Shown: positions 16,480-24,991 of the stretch, in pieces
How the letters are laid out: each line of letters opens with the position of its first letter
Numbering within the stretch: position 1 is the first letter of the stretch
Source of the DNA: Burkholderiales bacterium
GTDB lineage: Bacteria > Pseudomonadota > Gammaproteobacteria > Burkholderiales > JAEUOS01
DNA length: 64,000 bases
Assembly: GCA_016790635.1 (NCBI GenBank)
Contig: JAEUOR010000053.1
Span: forward strand, 162,402-226,401
Direction of reading: 5' to 3'
Program-made: the position numbers and the translations under genes
Notes under the pieces: model-generated
What the model was told of the DNA's origin: nothing
The model's input: the letters and a program-made list of their open reading frames with translations, nothing else
The model's database searches: none

Positions 16480-17016
16480 TCATTCGCGCCACCGGGCGAG
16501 CGCCACCTGCACCTGCGCATTGGAACTGCGCAGCCAGACCTCGCCATCCTGGATGGTGCATTGCAGGTCCATCGAGCGCTCGGCCAGGCCCGCCAGTTGG
16601 CGCGCGTGCTCGGGGTCGATGGCCTGCACGGCCAGATTGCGCGCGCGGGCCAGCGCCGGGCCGGCGTCCCTCCACCACTGGTTGGCGCTGGCTGCGTAGG
16701 GGTAGACGGTCACGCGGGCGGCCTTGCCGCAGGCCTTGAGCACGGCGCGCGGGTCTGGCTGGCCGACTTCGATCCAGTGGCGGATCGCCCCGGTGAGGTC
16801 CGTCTCGAACAAGTCGGGTTCGGCCACGTCCGACAATCCGCGCCCGAATGCCAGCGATTCACCTGCGTTGAGGGCAAAGGCGAGCACGCGCACCATCATG
16901 CGTTCGGCTGTTTCGGACGGATGGCAGGCGATGGTCAGCGCATGGTCGGCGTAGTAGTGCCGGTCCATGTCGGCCACCTGCAGCGCGGCCTTGTAAATGG
17001 TCGATTTGAGAGCCAC
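16480..17016 (-). CDS. yaeQ: YaeQ family protein
   Basis: A protein of 178 residues that lines up along its whole length with E. coli YaeQ: ALKSTIYKAALQVADMDR, HPSETAERMMVR, FGRGLSDVAEPDLF, IEVGQPDPR, KACGKAARVTVYPY, and LQCTIQDGEVWL. YaeQ has a nuclease-like (PD-(D/E)xK) fold of unknown cellular role and was linked to suppression of rfaH mutants. The GTG at 17016 is chosen because the next residues match the E. coli start. It is divergent from alkB with only 52 bases between starts. Confidence 0.92.
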   Translation of the reverse strand: MALKSTIYKAALQVADMDRHYYADHALTIACHPSETAERMMVRVLAFALNAGESLAFGRGLSDVAEPDLFETDLTGAIRHWIEVGQPDPRAVLKACGKAARVTVYPYAASANQWWRDAGPALARARNLAVQAIDPEHARQLAGLAERSMDLQCTIQDGEVWLRSSNAQVQVALARWRE

Positions 17017-17068
17017 GGGAGGGCAGGTCCGGGAGGAGAGCCGCGCATCATGCCCTAGAATCGATCGC

Positions 17069-18184
17069 ATGCGCAGCGCAGCCGCCGCGACCGCCCCGAC
17101 CCTGCCTGCTGATGCCCCGCTGGGCTGGCAGGACTTGCGCTACCTGTTCCTGGTCGCGTTGCTGGCGCTGCCGTTCGTGGGCCAGGCCGCGGGCGCGTCG
17201 GGAGTGCTGTCCCTGGCCTTTCTGGCGGTGGTCGCCGCGATCGACCTGGCCATCGGTGAACGTCCGTCTGCCGCGGTGGCGCGCGCCTGGCCCGGGCCGC
17301 GACGCACGTTCTACTCGGCATTCCTGTACCTCTATGCGCTGGCGCAGTTCGCGCTCATCGGCTGGGGATGGGCCGTGGCCTCGTCCAAGCCCGATCTTTC
17401 CGGTGCGCTGTGGATGGGGGTCGCGATCGGCTTCATCACCGGCGGCTTCGGCATCACCATCGCCCACGAACTGGGCCACCGCGCATCCAGGTTCGACCGG
17501 GCGCTTTCGCAGGTCATGCTGGCGACGGTGTGTTACGCGCACTTCTACGTCGAACACAATCGCGGCCATCATGCGCGCGTGGCCACGCCCGGCGACCCGG
17601 CGAGTGCGCGCCTGGGCGAATCGTTTTATCGCTTCTTTCCGCGCACGGTGTTCGGCAGTTTCGCGCATGCGTGGCGACTGGAAGCGCTGCGCTTGTCGGC
17701 ACGCGGGGACCGTGCCTTTTCGCCTGCCAATCGCATGCTGCTGTACATGATCGTGCAAGCAGCGCTGTGCGCGGCAGCCTTTGCCTGGGGCGGCGTCAAC
17801 GGCCTGGCATTCTTCCTGTTCCAGAGTTTCGTCGCCTTCACGCTCCTGGAACTGGTCAACTACGTCGAACACTACGGATTGACGCGCCGGCGCAACCCCG
17901 ACGGGCGGTATGAAGCGGTGGCGCCGCACCACTCGTGGAATTCGGACACCTGGTTCGGCAACGCCATCCTGGTCAACCTGCAGCGCCACTCCGATCACCA
18001 CGCCGACTCGTCGCGCCCCTTCGAGACCCTGCGCTCGATCGATTCCGCGCCGCAGTTGCCGACCGGCTATGCCGGCATGATCCTGCTGGCATTGGTACCG
18101 CCGCTGTGGTTCCGGGTGATGGACCCGCGGGTCGAGCGCTTTGCCAACGCAAGCCAGTCGCGCGCGGGTTTGCCGCGGGCTTGA
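17069..18184 (+). CDS. alkB: Alkane 1-monooxygenase (AlkB type)
   Basis: A protein of 371 residues with six or so membrane segments and all histidine boxes of integral-membrane diiron hydroxylases: HELGHR (133-138), EHNRGHH (162-168), NYVEHYGL (264-271, the AlkB-specific HYG box) and LQRHSDHH (304-311). It inserts oxygen at the terminal carbon of medium or long alkanes, using electrons from rubredoxin. No rubredoxin or rubredoxin reductase lies in the window. The acyl-CoA ligase gene starts 3 bases after its stop, consistent with activation of the fatty acid formed later. The length is slightly short (400 is usual) because the N-terminus is trimmed. Confidence 0.93.
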   Translation: MRSAAAATAPTLPADAPLGWQDLRYLFLVALLALPFVGQAAGASGVLSLAFLAVVAAIDLAIGERPSAAVARAWPGPRRTFYSAFLYLYALAQFALIGWGWAVASSKPDLSGALWMGVAIGFITGGFGITIAHELGHRASRFDRALSQVMLATVCYAHFYVEHNRGHHARVATPGDPASARLGESFYRFFPRTVFGSFAHAWRLEALRLSARGDRAFSPANRMLLYMIVQAALCAAAFAWGGVNGLAFFLFQSFVAFTLLELVNYVEHYGLTRRRNPDGRYEAVAPHHSWNSDTWFGNAILVNLQRHSDHHADSSRPFETLRSIDSAPQLPTGYAGMILLALVPPLWFRVMDPRVERFANASQSRAGLPRA

Positions 18185-18187
18185 GCG

Positions 18188-19711
18188 ATGCCGGCGACGC
18201 TGATCTTCGGTTCCCAAGTCATTGCGCCCGAGTTGGTCGAGGAACGCGCCGCGCGCACCGCGGCCGCGCTGGCCGCGCACGGCATCGGCGAGAACGCAGT
18301 GGTGGCGCTGATGCTGAGAAACGAACCGGCGTTCATCGACATCATGCTTGCGGCGCGGCGCCTGGGCGCGTATCACTGCCCGATCAATTGGCACTTCAAG
18401 GCCGCCGAGGCCGGGCACATCCTCAAGGACTCGGGGGCCGCGATCCTGATCGTGCATGCCGACCTGCTGCCGCAGATCGCAGCCGGCATCCCGGCCGGGC
18501 TGCCGGTGATCGTGGTGCGTCCCAAGGCGCCGACGGTCGAGGCCTTCGGGCTCGATGCCGCGACGTGGCCGGCGCATGCGATCGCGTGGATCGACTGGAT
18601 CGGGCGATACCCGCCGTGGACCGAAGCGCCGCGGTCGCCGCGCGGCCTGATCGCCTATACCTCCGGCACCACTGGCGTGCCCAAGGGCGTCAAGCGACGT
18701 CCAGCGACCCCGGAGATGGTCGCGGCCGGTGCGGCGCTGGCGCTGGAGATCAACGGTATCGGCCCCGGCATGCGTGCCCTGTGCTCGGCGCCCATGTACC
18801 ACAGCGCGCCCAACACCTACTCATCCCAATCCACGCAAAACGGCGCGCTCCTGGTGCTGGAACCCAAGTTCGATGCCGAACGCACCCTGGCATTGATCGA
18901 GGCGCATCGCCTCAGCCATGCGTATCTGGTGCCAACCATGTATGTGCGCATGTTGCGTCTGCCGGATGCGATCAGGCGCAAGTACGACCTGTCCTCGATG
19001 ACCTTCGTGGCCTCGACCGGGTCGCCGTGCGCGCCGGACGTCAAGCGCGCCATGATCGAATGGTGGGGCCCGGTGATCCATGAAAGCTATGCCTCCAGCG
19101 AATCGGGCTACATCACCCACATCAGTGCGGAGGAGTGGCTGAAAAAGCCGGGCTCGGCGGGCCGGGCGGCAACCAACGGCACGGTGCGCATCTACGACGA
19201 AGCGGGCAATGCCTTGCCGCCGGGCGAAGTCGGTCTCATCTACTGCCGCCAGCCGGCCTACCCGGACTTCGACTACAACCACCAGAGCGAGGCGCGCCGC
19301 GCGATGGAGCGCGACGGCCTGGTGTGCCTGGGCGACATGGGCTGGATGGACGCCGACGGTTACCTTTTCGTCTCGGACCGCAAGTCCGACATGGTGATCG
19401 CCGGCGGGGTCAACATCTATCCGGCCGAGATCGAGGCGGTGCTGATCGGCATGCCGGGCGTGGCCGACTGCGCGGTATTCGGGATTCCTGATGCCGAGTT
19501 CGGCGAAGCCCTGGCCGCGGCGATCCAGCCGCGCGAGCAATCGCGGCTGACGGCCGAGTCGGTGCGCGCATGGCTGACCGAGCGCATCGCCGGCTACAAG
19601 GTGCCCAAGGTAGTGACTTTCCACGACCAGTTGCCGCGCGAGGACAGCGGCAAGATCTTCAAGCGGCGGCTCAAGGCGCCGTATTGGGAAAAGGCCGGCC
19701 GCAACATCTGA
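18188..19711 (+). CDS. AMP-dependent acyl-CoA synthetase
   Basis: An ANL-family ligase of 507 residues. The ATP loop is LIAYTSGTTGVPKGV (about 156-170), the adenine site is ESYASSESGYI, the hinge region LGDMGWMDADGYLFVSDRKSDM, and the C-terminal domain holds LPREDSGKIFKRRL with the catalytic Lys. It makes an acyl-AMP and then acyl-CoA. Overlap-like spacing with alkB (3 bases) suggests that it activates fatty acids derived from alkanes, although chain length cannot be read from sequence. It is convergent with the OsmC-like gene. Confidence 0.9.
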   Translation: MPATLIFGSQVIAPELVEERAARTAAALAAHGIGENAVVALMLRNEPAFIDIMLAARRLGAYHCPINWHFKAAEAGHILKDSGAAILIVHADLLPQIAAGIPAGLPVIVVRPKAPTVEAFGLDAATWPAHAIAWIDWIGRYPPWTEAPRSPRGLIAYTSGTTGVPKGVKRRPATPEMVAAGAALALEINGIGPGMRALCSAPMYHSAPNTYSSQSTQNGALLVLEPKFDAERTLALIEAHRLSHAYLVPTMYVRMLRLPDAIRRKYDLSSMTFVASTGSPCAPDVKRAMIEWWGPVIHESYASSESGYITHISAEEWLKKPGSAGRAATNGTVRIYDEAGNALPPGEVGLIYCRQPAYPDFDYNHQSEARRAMERDGLVCLGDMGWMDADGYLFVSDRKSDMVIAGGVNIYPAEIEAVLIGMPGVADCAVFGIPDAEFGEALAAAIQPREQSRLTAESVRAWLTERIAGYKVPKVVTFHDQLPREDSGKIFKRRLKAPYWEKAGRNI

Positions 19712-19766
19712 AGGACGGGCCCGCGGACCGGCAGGTTCCGTCCCCCCTGTCGCGACTGATCCAGTC

Positions 19767-20945
19767 CTACTCCAGCGGCAGGGCGGGGGCGCCGTTGATC
19801 GCCAGGCTCACGCGCGGCTCCAGGGACCTGCCCAGGGCTGCGTGCAGATAGCAGGTGTTGGCGGCGTAGAGCAGCAGTTTCTGCATCACATCATCAGGTT
19901 CGTCGGCGTTGACGAACAAGTGCGTGTCCACCGGACCGGCCGCCGCGCGCGTGCCGGCAGTGAAGGGGTTGACCTGCACGATGCGCACCGCGCGCACCTT
20001 GTGCTTGCGGTACTCGATGTAGCGCAACAGCTGGGTCAGATAACAGAACGCGATGCCGCCCACGTAGAGCGCCAACCCGGCGGGTGCGCGCGCTCCGGTG
20101 CCTGCCTCATCGGCCTTGAGCGCGAATCGCGAGCCGCCAGGACGCACGATCCAAGACTCCGCATGGACGCCGCTGTCCGCGAGTGTCGCGTGCCCCGCGC
20201 CGCCGATGACGATCTCGATGCGATCGCTTTGTCCGGGCAGGCTGGCCGACTTGGGCGGCGCGCCGTGCACCTTGGCGATCAGGTCGGGCAGGTCAGCCGC
20301 GCCTGCTGTAGGTGCCGGGGCGCTTGCGTGCGCCTTGAAGGGGTCGATCACGTCGGCCGTCGTCGAGGCATGCACGCCCTCCACCGGGTGACGCCGGCCA
20401 TTGACGTAGAGGGCGAAGGTATTGGCCAGCGGGGTGCGCAGCGCCGCGATCGCCGGCGAGGCGTCCAGCGCGGCGCGCACCAGTTGTTTGAGCGCCGTCG
20501 CCGGCGCGCCGCTGGACAGGGCGAGATCCAGCCGTGGCGCTTCGGCCGAACCGCGCCCCGTTCCCGCAAAGAAGGACCCCGAGAACGCGTAGTAGTGCTC
20601 GGTGGCGAGGCTCGCCGCGGTCACGGGCACGTCGTGGGCCGGCGCCAGCGCGACGATGCGGCCGAGCACGTCGGCCATCAGGCCGGCGCTGAAAAAGCCG
20701 AGGGGGAACGGCGCCAGGTCGGTGCCGCCCAGGGCGGGCCCCTCGTCGCTGGTCAGGCGCCAGCGCGCACCGTCCGCGCCCTCGACCAAGGCTTCCTTTT
20801 GATGCCCGCCGATGGCGCGCGCCTCGACGCGCAACGCGCCCCGGCCCGGGCCGGCGCCGGCCAGCGGCGAGGCGCCGCGTGCGGGCGCGGTGCGAAAGGC
20901 GAGGGGATGGCCGCTGCCGGCGATGGAAGTCGTGGATTCGATCAT
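19767..20945 (-). CDS. OsmC-like family protein, long form
   Basis: A protein of 392 residues from ATG 20945. The C-terminal half shows the OsmC/Ohr pattern of two helices each with a Cys: GIAFCYLTQLLRYIEYRK and ANTCYLHAALG, with the strand pattern VRAVRIVQVNPF between. The N-terminal half repeats a similar alpha/beta layout but without the cysteines, so the protein may be a fused pair with one active half. OsmC proteins reduce organic hydroperoxides through the Cys pair. The long form is known in proteobacteria but its role is not established. Confidence 0.7.
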   Translation of the reverse strand: MIESTTSIAGSGHPLAFRTAPARGASPLAGAGPGRGALRVEARAIGGHQKEALVEGADGARWRLTSDEGPALGGTDLAPFPLGFFSAGLMADVLGRIVALAPAHDVPVTAASLATEHYYAFSGSFFAGTGRGSAEAPRLDLALSSGAPATALKQLVRAALDASPAIAALRTPLANTFALYVNGRRHPVEGVHASTTADVIDPFKAHASAPAPTAGAADLPDLIAKVHGAPPKSASLPGQSDRIEIVIGGAGHATLADSGVHAESWIVRPGGSRFALKADEAGTGARAPAGLALYVGGIAFCYLTQLLRYIEYRKHKVRAVRIVQVNPFTAGTRAAAGPVDTHLFVNADEPDDVMQKLLLYAANTCYLHAALGRSLEPRVSLAINGAPALPLE

Positions 20946-21079
20946 GGGTCGTGACTGGGAGCAGGGGAGCGCACGATTATGCGCGCGAAGACGTGCGGAG
21001 GGCCCGGAATCCGCAGACAGTGGCCGTACGTAAAACCGGGGTAGCCTTGCCGCAGATGGAGAGAAAAAAGGAAATGCCC

Positions 21080-21913
21080 ATGCTTGACCGTCGACGCTTT
21101 CTGGCCGCCTCAATTGCCGCACCACTCATCGGCGCCGTGCCGGCCTTGCGCGCCCAACCCTTGTCATCAGGCATCGAGGCGCTGCTCGACGCCGCCATCA
21201 GCGGGGAGCACCGCAGCAGCGCCAACCGTGCCCGCGACGTCTATCGCAACCCGAAGGAGACGCTGCTCTTTTTCGGCCTCAAGCCGGAGATGACGGCGGT
21301 CGAGCTGTGGCCCGCCGCAGGCTGGTTCACCGAGATCATCGCACCGGTGCTGCGCGAGCGCGGGCGTTTCATCGCCGCGCACTATCCGCTGGAACATCGC
21401 TCGACCACGCGCGGGCGCCGCGCCTCGCGCGAGGCCTTCGAGGCCAAGCTCAAGGCCCATCCGCAGGTCTACGACCGCGTCGTCATGGCCGACAAGGCCA
21501 CCCCGGACCTGCTTGAGTTCGCGCCGGCCGGTTCGGTGGACATGGTGTTCTCGTTCCGCAGCGTGCACGTGTGGGCCTACCAGGAGACAGACGACATCGT
21601 TCTCAAGGCCATCCATGCCGCGCTCAAGCCTGGTGGCATCCTGGGCGTTGAGGACCATCGTGCCGTCGAGGGCACGCCCAAGGCACGCCAGGTCAAGAGC
21701 GGCTACATGACCGAGTCGTACGTGATCGCCGCGTGCGAGAAGGCCGGTTTCAAGCTGGCCGGTCGCTCGGAAGTCAACGCCAACCCGAAGGACACCAAGG
21801 ACTATCCCGAGGGGGTGTGGGCCCTGCCGCCGACCCTGTCGTCCCGCGACCGCGAAAAGCACCTGGCCATCGGCGAGAGTGATCGCATGACGCTGCGTTT
21901 CGTCAAGACCTGA
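21080..21913 (+). CDS. Exported class I SAM-methyltransferase-like protein (Tat signal)
   Basis: A protein of 277 residues. The N-terminus MLDRRRFLAASIAAPLIGAVPALRAQ is a twin-arginine signal (RRRFLA) with a cut site after LRA. The mature part has a methyltransferase fold: MTAVELWPAAGWFTEIIAP replaces the usual E-x-G-x-G-x-G, then VDMVFSFRSVHVW and ALKPGGILGVEDHR. The glycine-rich SAM loop is thus AAG rather than GxGxG. Export of a SAM enzyme is odd because SAM is cytoplasmic. The start at 21080 fits AAAAGGA (21066-21072). It may bind another ligand. Confidence 0.8.
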   Translation: MLDRRRFLAASIAAPLIGAVPALRAQPLSSGIEALLDAAISGEHRSSANRARDVYRNPKETLLFFGLKPEMTAVELWPAAGWFTEIIAPVLRERGRFIAAHYPLEHRSTTRGRRASREAFEAKLKAHPQVYDRVVMADKATPDLLEFAPAGSVDMVFSFRSVHVWAYQETDDIVLKAIHAALKPGGILGVEDHRAVEGTPKARQVKSGYMTESYVIAACEKAGFKLAGRSEVNANPKDTKDYPEGVWALPPTLSSRDREKHLAIGESDRMTLRFVKT

Positions 21914-22010
21914 CCGATTGGCCGACGGGGCCTTCCGGCGCCGGCAAGGGAGGGCGGCGCGCCCGGCCGGGCAGCCTGGCTTGGGCGTCGCGCCGGCTAG
22001 CACTATCGGG

Positions 22011-22039
22011 CTATTGACGTAAGTATCGTACTTCAATAG
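22011..22039. promoter_or_regulatory. Imperfect dyad upstream of a PEP-CTERM gene
   Basis: CTATTGA and AGTA (22011-22017 and 22022-22025) pair with TACTTCAATAG (22029-22039), with CGTA bulged out in the left arm. It lies 90 bases upstream of the PEP-CTERM start in a 215-base gap that is otherwise GC-rich and without features. It could be an operator or an RNA hairpin in the leader. No matching copy was noticed elsewhere in the window. Confidence 0.35.
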
Positions 22040-22128
22040 CGTGTGGGTTTGGTCGCTGTGCGTCCCGGGATTGCTGTTTTTTTTCCACCGGCGTGCGGCC
22101 CTCCACAGCCTGTCAAAGAGGTTTTCCA

Positions 22129-22806
22129 GTGAAGAATGTGGTCCATGTCCTACGTGCCGCCGTCATCGGCTTGGCACTTACCGCTGCCGCCGCCCCCGTA
22201 TCGGCCGCCACGGCAGTATTCGATCAGTACACGGTCGATTATGACGACTCGACCTCCTTCAGCGGAATCAGTTTCTCCGGTGGAGGAGGCAACCTGGTCC
22301 TCTTTGGCTGGAGCTTTTCGCCCTCGGTATCGGTAACCGGCACCGGGATCGCATCTTTTGAGATGCCTTCGTTCACAGTCACGCGCAATTCCGGCTGGGT
22401 ACTGAGTGGCGACGTATCGGTATTTGTCGGCAATCTCTCCTATTTTGAATTGGGTGGCGTCACGACGGCGTCCACTTCCGGCAACCTGTCGTTTGACGGT
22501 GGAGTACCTCTTTCGATCGGCGGAGCGCTTGATAAGTCGGCCCCTTCTTCGCCTTTGGGGTACTGGAGCCGTACTGAGACATTGTCGTCGCCTGGCAACT
22601 TCGACAGCATGAATTTTTCGGGGGGCGTCCTGGACCTGACTGCGGAGGGAACCGCCGCGATCACCGCCAATCCGCAGAACGTCCTGCGAATCGAGTTCTA
22701 TGCGACTGCGGCACCGATCCCGGAGCCTGGGTCGTACATCATGCTCCTGGCCGGCCTGGGGATGATCGGCATGATGGTGCGCCGCCGCATGCCGCAACGC
22801 CGCTGA
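22129..22806 (+). CDS. PEP-CTERM sorted surface protein
   Basis: A protein of 225 residues from GTG 22129 (AGAGG at 22117-22121). It has a signal peptide ending VSAATAV and a Ser/Thr/Gly-rich, strand-forming body. The C-terminal sorting tag is PEPGSYIMLLAGLGMIGM plus a basic tail. PEP-CTERM tags are cut by an exosortase, which is not in this window, and such proteins are linked to exopolysaccharide or biofilm. The body has no domain I recognise. A strong terminator follows, so it is a single-gene unit. Confidence 0.88.
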   Translation: MKNVVHVLRAAVIGLALTAAAAPVSAATAVFDQYTVDYDDSTSFSGISFSGGGGNLVLFGWSFSPSVSVTGTGIASFEMPSFTVTRNSGWVLSGDVSVFVGNLSYFELGGVTTASTSGNLSFDGGVPLSIGGALDKSAPSSPLGYWSRTETLSSPGNFDSMNFSGGVLDLTAEGTAAITANPQNVLRIEFYATAAPIPEPGSYIMLLAGLGMIGMMVRRRMPQRR

Positions 22807-22829
22807 TCCGCAGATACCCCTTTGCATTC

Positions 22830-22865
22830 GAAGCCCCGCCTCATGCGGGGCTTCGTGTTTTTGGG
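22830..22865 (+). terminator. Intrinsic terminator after the PEP-CTERM gene
   Basis: GAAGCCCCGC (22830-22839), loop CTCAT, GCGGGGCTTC (22845-22854), then GTGTTTTTG. A perfect 10-bp GC-rich stem with a T-run, 23 bases after the stop codon. Confidence 0.9.
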
Positions 22866-22950
22866 CCTTGGTCAAATGTAAACGCGCTGTGCGGCCGGAT
22901 GCCGGCGTGCTATAAGAGCTTTTCGTTCACCTCCTCTTCGGGGGACCACC

Positions 22951-23427
22951 ATGCTTGCCTACCGACATCCCGTGGCACGCCTGACCCTGGCCGGCGCGGC
23001 AGCATTCGTGCTCGGTCTGCCCGCAGCGCCTGTCGCCGAGGCGCACGGTTTTGGCCGCCGCAGTGGCTACTTCATTGGCGGGGTGGTCGTCGGCAGCGCC
23101 TTGGTCGGTCCGCGCTACTGGGGGCCACCTCCGTATTACCCGCCGCGGGTGGTCTATGTTCCGCCGCCGGTGGTTTATGCGCCGCCCGTCGTCTATCCGC
23201 CAGTGCCGCAGGTGATCTACACGATACCGGCGGCGCCGGCGCAGGTGCAGATCCCGGCGATGCCGATGGTGACCGCGCCCGGCATCCCGCCGGCGCCTTC
23301 CGCCGCTGCACCGCAGGCCATGTCCATCGAGGACCGGCTGCGGCGCCTGCAATCCCTGTGCGACCAGGGACTTCTGACTTTCATGGAATGCGAGCGGCGG
23401 CGCGAGCAGATATTGGCAGAGTTGTAG
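22951..23427 (+). CDS. Proline-rich exported protein with SHOCT-like C-terminus
   Basis: A protein of 158 residues with a signal peptide (cut near VAEAHG), a glycine segment FIGGVVVGSALVG, then about 70 residues dominated by Pro, Tyr and Val (PPPYYPPRVVYVPPPVVYAPPVV pattern). The C-terminal 35 residues (SIEDRLRRLQSLCDQGLLTFMECERRREQILAEL) match the SHOCT pattern: a short helix, D-x-G-L-x-x-x-E, then a helix. SHOCT domains mediate oligomerisation in many small membrane proteins. Function unknown. The start ATG follows a GGGGGA box. It is convergent with the TetR gene. Confidence 0.75.
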   Translation: MLAYRHPVARLTLAGAAAFVLGLPAAPVAEAHGFGRRSGYFIGGVVVGSALVGPRYWGPPPYYPPRVVYVPPPVVYAPPVVYPPVPQVIYTIPAAPAQVQIPAMPMVTAPGIPPAPSAAAPQAMSIEDRLRRLQSLCDQGLLTFMECERRREQILAEL

Positions 23428-23452
23428 GGAGCCCGGAGTCTCCGGCGCCCCG

Positions 23453-24088
23453 CTAGCGGACGGCTTTCTCCTGCATAGCCGCGTCTACCAAGGCGTCCAT
23501 CATCCAGCGCACCACCGCTTCCGTTTCGCGGTCGCTGGCGCCGCAGATGTCCTTGAGCACCACCATCGGCTCGATGCCGTAGACCACGGCGAGCGCCCGG
23601 ATCAGCCGGTTCCAGGTGCGCGGTGCGAGCTGGGTCCGCAGGGGGCCGAGCGTCAGCTTGAGGATTTCCTGACGCTGGCCGCGCCTGAACGGCTCCTCTT
23701 CCAAGAGCCCGGCCGCTTCCAGCGACTTGTGCTCGAGCGCGAGCTGCAACGCGGCGCGCATGTGCGGCTCGTACTCGCTGAAGCGCGAATAGGTCCGGTT
23801 GAGGAGTTCGCGCAGCCGTTGCTTGGCATCGCCCTGTTGGGGCACTGCCCGGCGCACCGGCGCGAGCGCCTCGGCGATCACGGCGCTAATGAGCTTGGTG
23901 CGGCTGGGGAAGTAGCGATAGGCCGTGGCGCGCGAGACCTGGGCGGCTTGCGCGACCTCCGCCACCGACGGGATGCGCCCGCGCCGCACCAGCGCGACTG
24001 CCTCGTCGAGCAGCCGCCGGAACACACGGCTGCGGTGCCCTGACCCCTGGTCCGGCAAGGTGTAGAAGCTGGCGGCGCTTTGACGCAT
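23453..24088 (-). CDS. TetR family transcriptional regulator
   Basis: A protein of 211 residues. The helix-turn-helix lies at about residues 22-65 with PSVAEVAQAAQVSRATAYRYFPSRTKLISAVI, the TetR pattern ending in YRYF-x-x-K. The C-terminal ligand domain is helical and divergent, as usual. The ATG at 24088 is preferred; the longer frame to 24205 would run through the operator region. It is divergent from the alpha/beta hydrolase gene, with two perfect dyads between them, so it most likely controls the long transport/catabolic cluster to its right and itself. Confidence 0.9.
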   Translation of the reverse strand: MRQSAASFYTLPDQGSGHRSRVFRRLLDEAVALVRRGRIPSVAEVAQAAQVSRATAYRYFPSRTKLISAVIAEALAPVRRAVPQQGDAKQRLRELLNRTYSRFSEYEPHMRAALQLALEHKSLEAAGLLEEEPFRRGQRQEILKLTLGPLRTQLAPRTWNRLIRALAVVYGIEPMVVLKDICGASDRETEAVVRWMMDALVDAAMQEKAVR

Positions 24089-24096
24089 CGCAGATT

Positions 24097-24109
24097 GACA
24101 AGGCTTGTC
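24097..24109. promoter_or_regulatory. Small perfect dyad overlapping a -35-like box
   Basis: GACAAG-g-CTTGTC is a perfect 6+6 palindrome that overlaps TTGACA (24095-24100), a consensus -35 box for rightward transcription. A -10-like TATTAG begins at 24116 (spacing 15). A protein bound here would block a promoter in either direction. Confidence 0.45.
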
Positions 24110-24134
24110 GACTCGTATTAGTGTCCCACACCCG

Positions 24135-24154
24135 AATGAGACTCGTGTCTCATT
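24135..24154. promoter_or_regulatory. Palindromic operator, likely TetR-family site
   Basis: AATGAGAC-TCGT-GTCTCATT is a perfect 8+8 inverted repeat with a 4-base centre, the usual geometry for a TetR dimer site. It lies between the divergent TetR gene (start 24088) and the hydrolase (start 24198), just downstream of the putative rightward promoter. Confidence 0.75.
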
Positions 24155-24197
24155 TTTGTTTTCTGCGGCGCAGCATACGTCTGGAGGGGGGTATGCA

Positions 24198-24983
24198 TTG
24201 AGCACCAGCTATGTCGAGCGCATGGCCGTCGAGATCGACGGCGAGGGGGAGGCCGTGCTCATGATCCACGGGCTGGGCGGCACGTCCAATTTCTGGACGC
24301 CCCTGATGCCGGCCCTGGCCCGCTATCGCACCATTCGTCCGGACCTGCCGGGCGCCGGACGCTCACATCGGGTCCAGGGGCCGCTGTCCATCGACGGCTA
24401 TGTGCGCGCGCTGATGCGCGTATGCGGCGCGGCGCGCGTCGAGCGTGCCCACGTGGTCGCTCACTCGATGGGTTGCATCATCGCGTTTCACCTGGCCGCG
24501 CTCGAACCGCGGCTGGTCAGGAGCCTTGCACTCTTCGGCCCGCTCACCGCGCCGCCGGACGTCAACCGCGCGCCGATCCGCGCGCGGGCAGAGAAGGCGC
24601 GCGCCGAGCGCGAAGCCGGCATGCAGGCCATCGCCGATGCGACCGTGCTGTCGGGCACCTCGGCCGAAACGCGGCGCATGCGGCCGGTGGCGGTGGCCGC
24701 GGTGCGCGAGTCGGTGATGCGCCAGTGCCATGACGGCTACGCGCGCAGCTGCGATGCGCTCTCCGAGGCGATGTCCGCCGACCTGGCAAAGATCGCCTGC
24801 CCGGTCCTGCTCGTGACCGGCGACGAGGATGCGGTCGCACCGCCGCAGTCGGTGCGCAGCATCGCCGAACGCGTCGCCAGCGCGCAGACGGAAGTGCTCG
24901 CGCGCTGTGGGCACTGGACGGTTTACGAGAAGCCCGAGGAATGCGGCACTCTCCTCGGCAGATTCCTGGCCAGGCGAACCTAG
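24198..24983 (+). CDS. Alpha/beta hydrolase fold enzyme
   Basis: A protein of 261 residues. The oxyanion motif is MIHGLGGTSNFW, the nucleophile Ser is in VVAHSMGC, the acid is in VTGDEDAV and the His is in ARCGHWTVYEKP, a full triad. It resembles 3-oxoadipate enol-lactonases and C-C bond hydrolases of ring-cleavage pathways, but the substrate is not readable. A TTG start at 24198 is chosen because GGAGGGGGG at 24183-24191 sits about 7 bases upstream. It opens the transport/catabolic operon under the TetR operator; the amidohydrolase gene starts 9 bases downstream. Confidence 0.82.
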   Translation: MSTSYVERMAVEIDGEGEAVLMIHGLGGTSNFWTPLMPALARYRTIRPDLPGAGRSHRVQGPLSIDGYVRALMRVCGAARVERAHVVAHSMGCIIAFHLAALEPRLVRSLALFGPLTAPPDVNRAPIRARAEKARAEREAGMQAIADATVLSGTSAETRRMRPVAVAAVRESVMRQCHDGYARSCDALSEAMSADLAKIACPVLLVTGDEDAVAPPQSVRSIAERVASAQTEVLARCGHWTVYEKPEECGTLLGRFLARRT

Positions 24984-24991
24984 GAGGAAGC

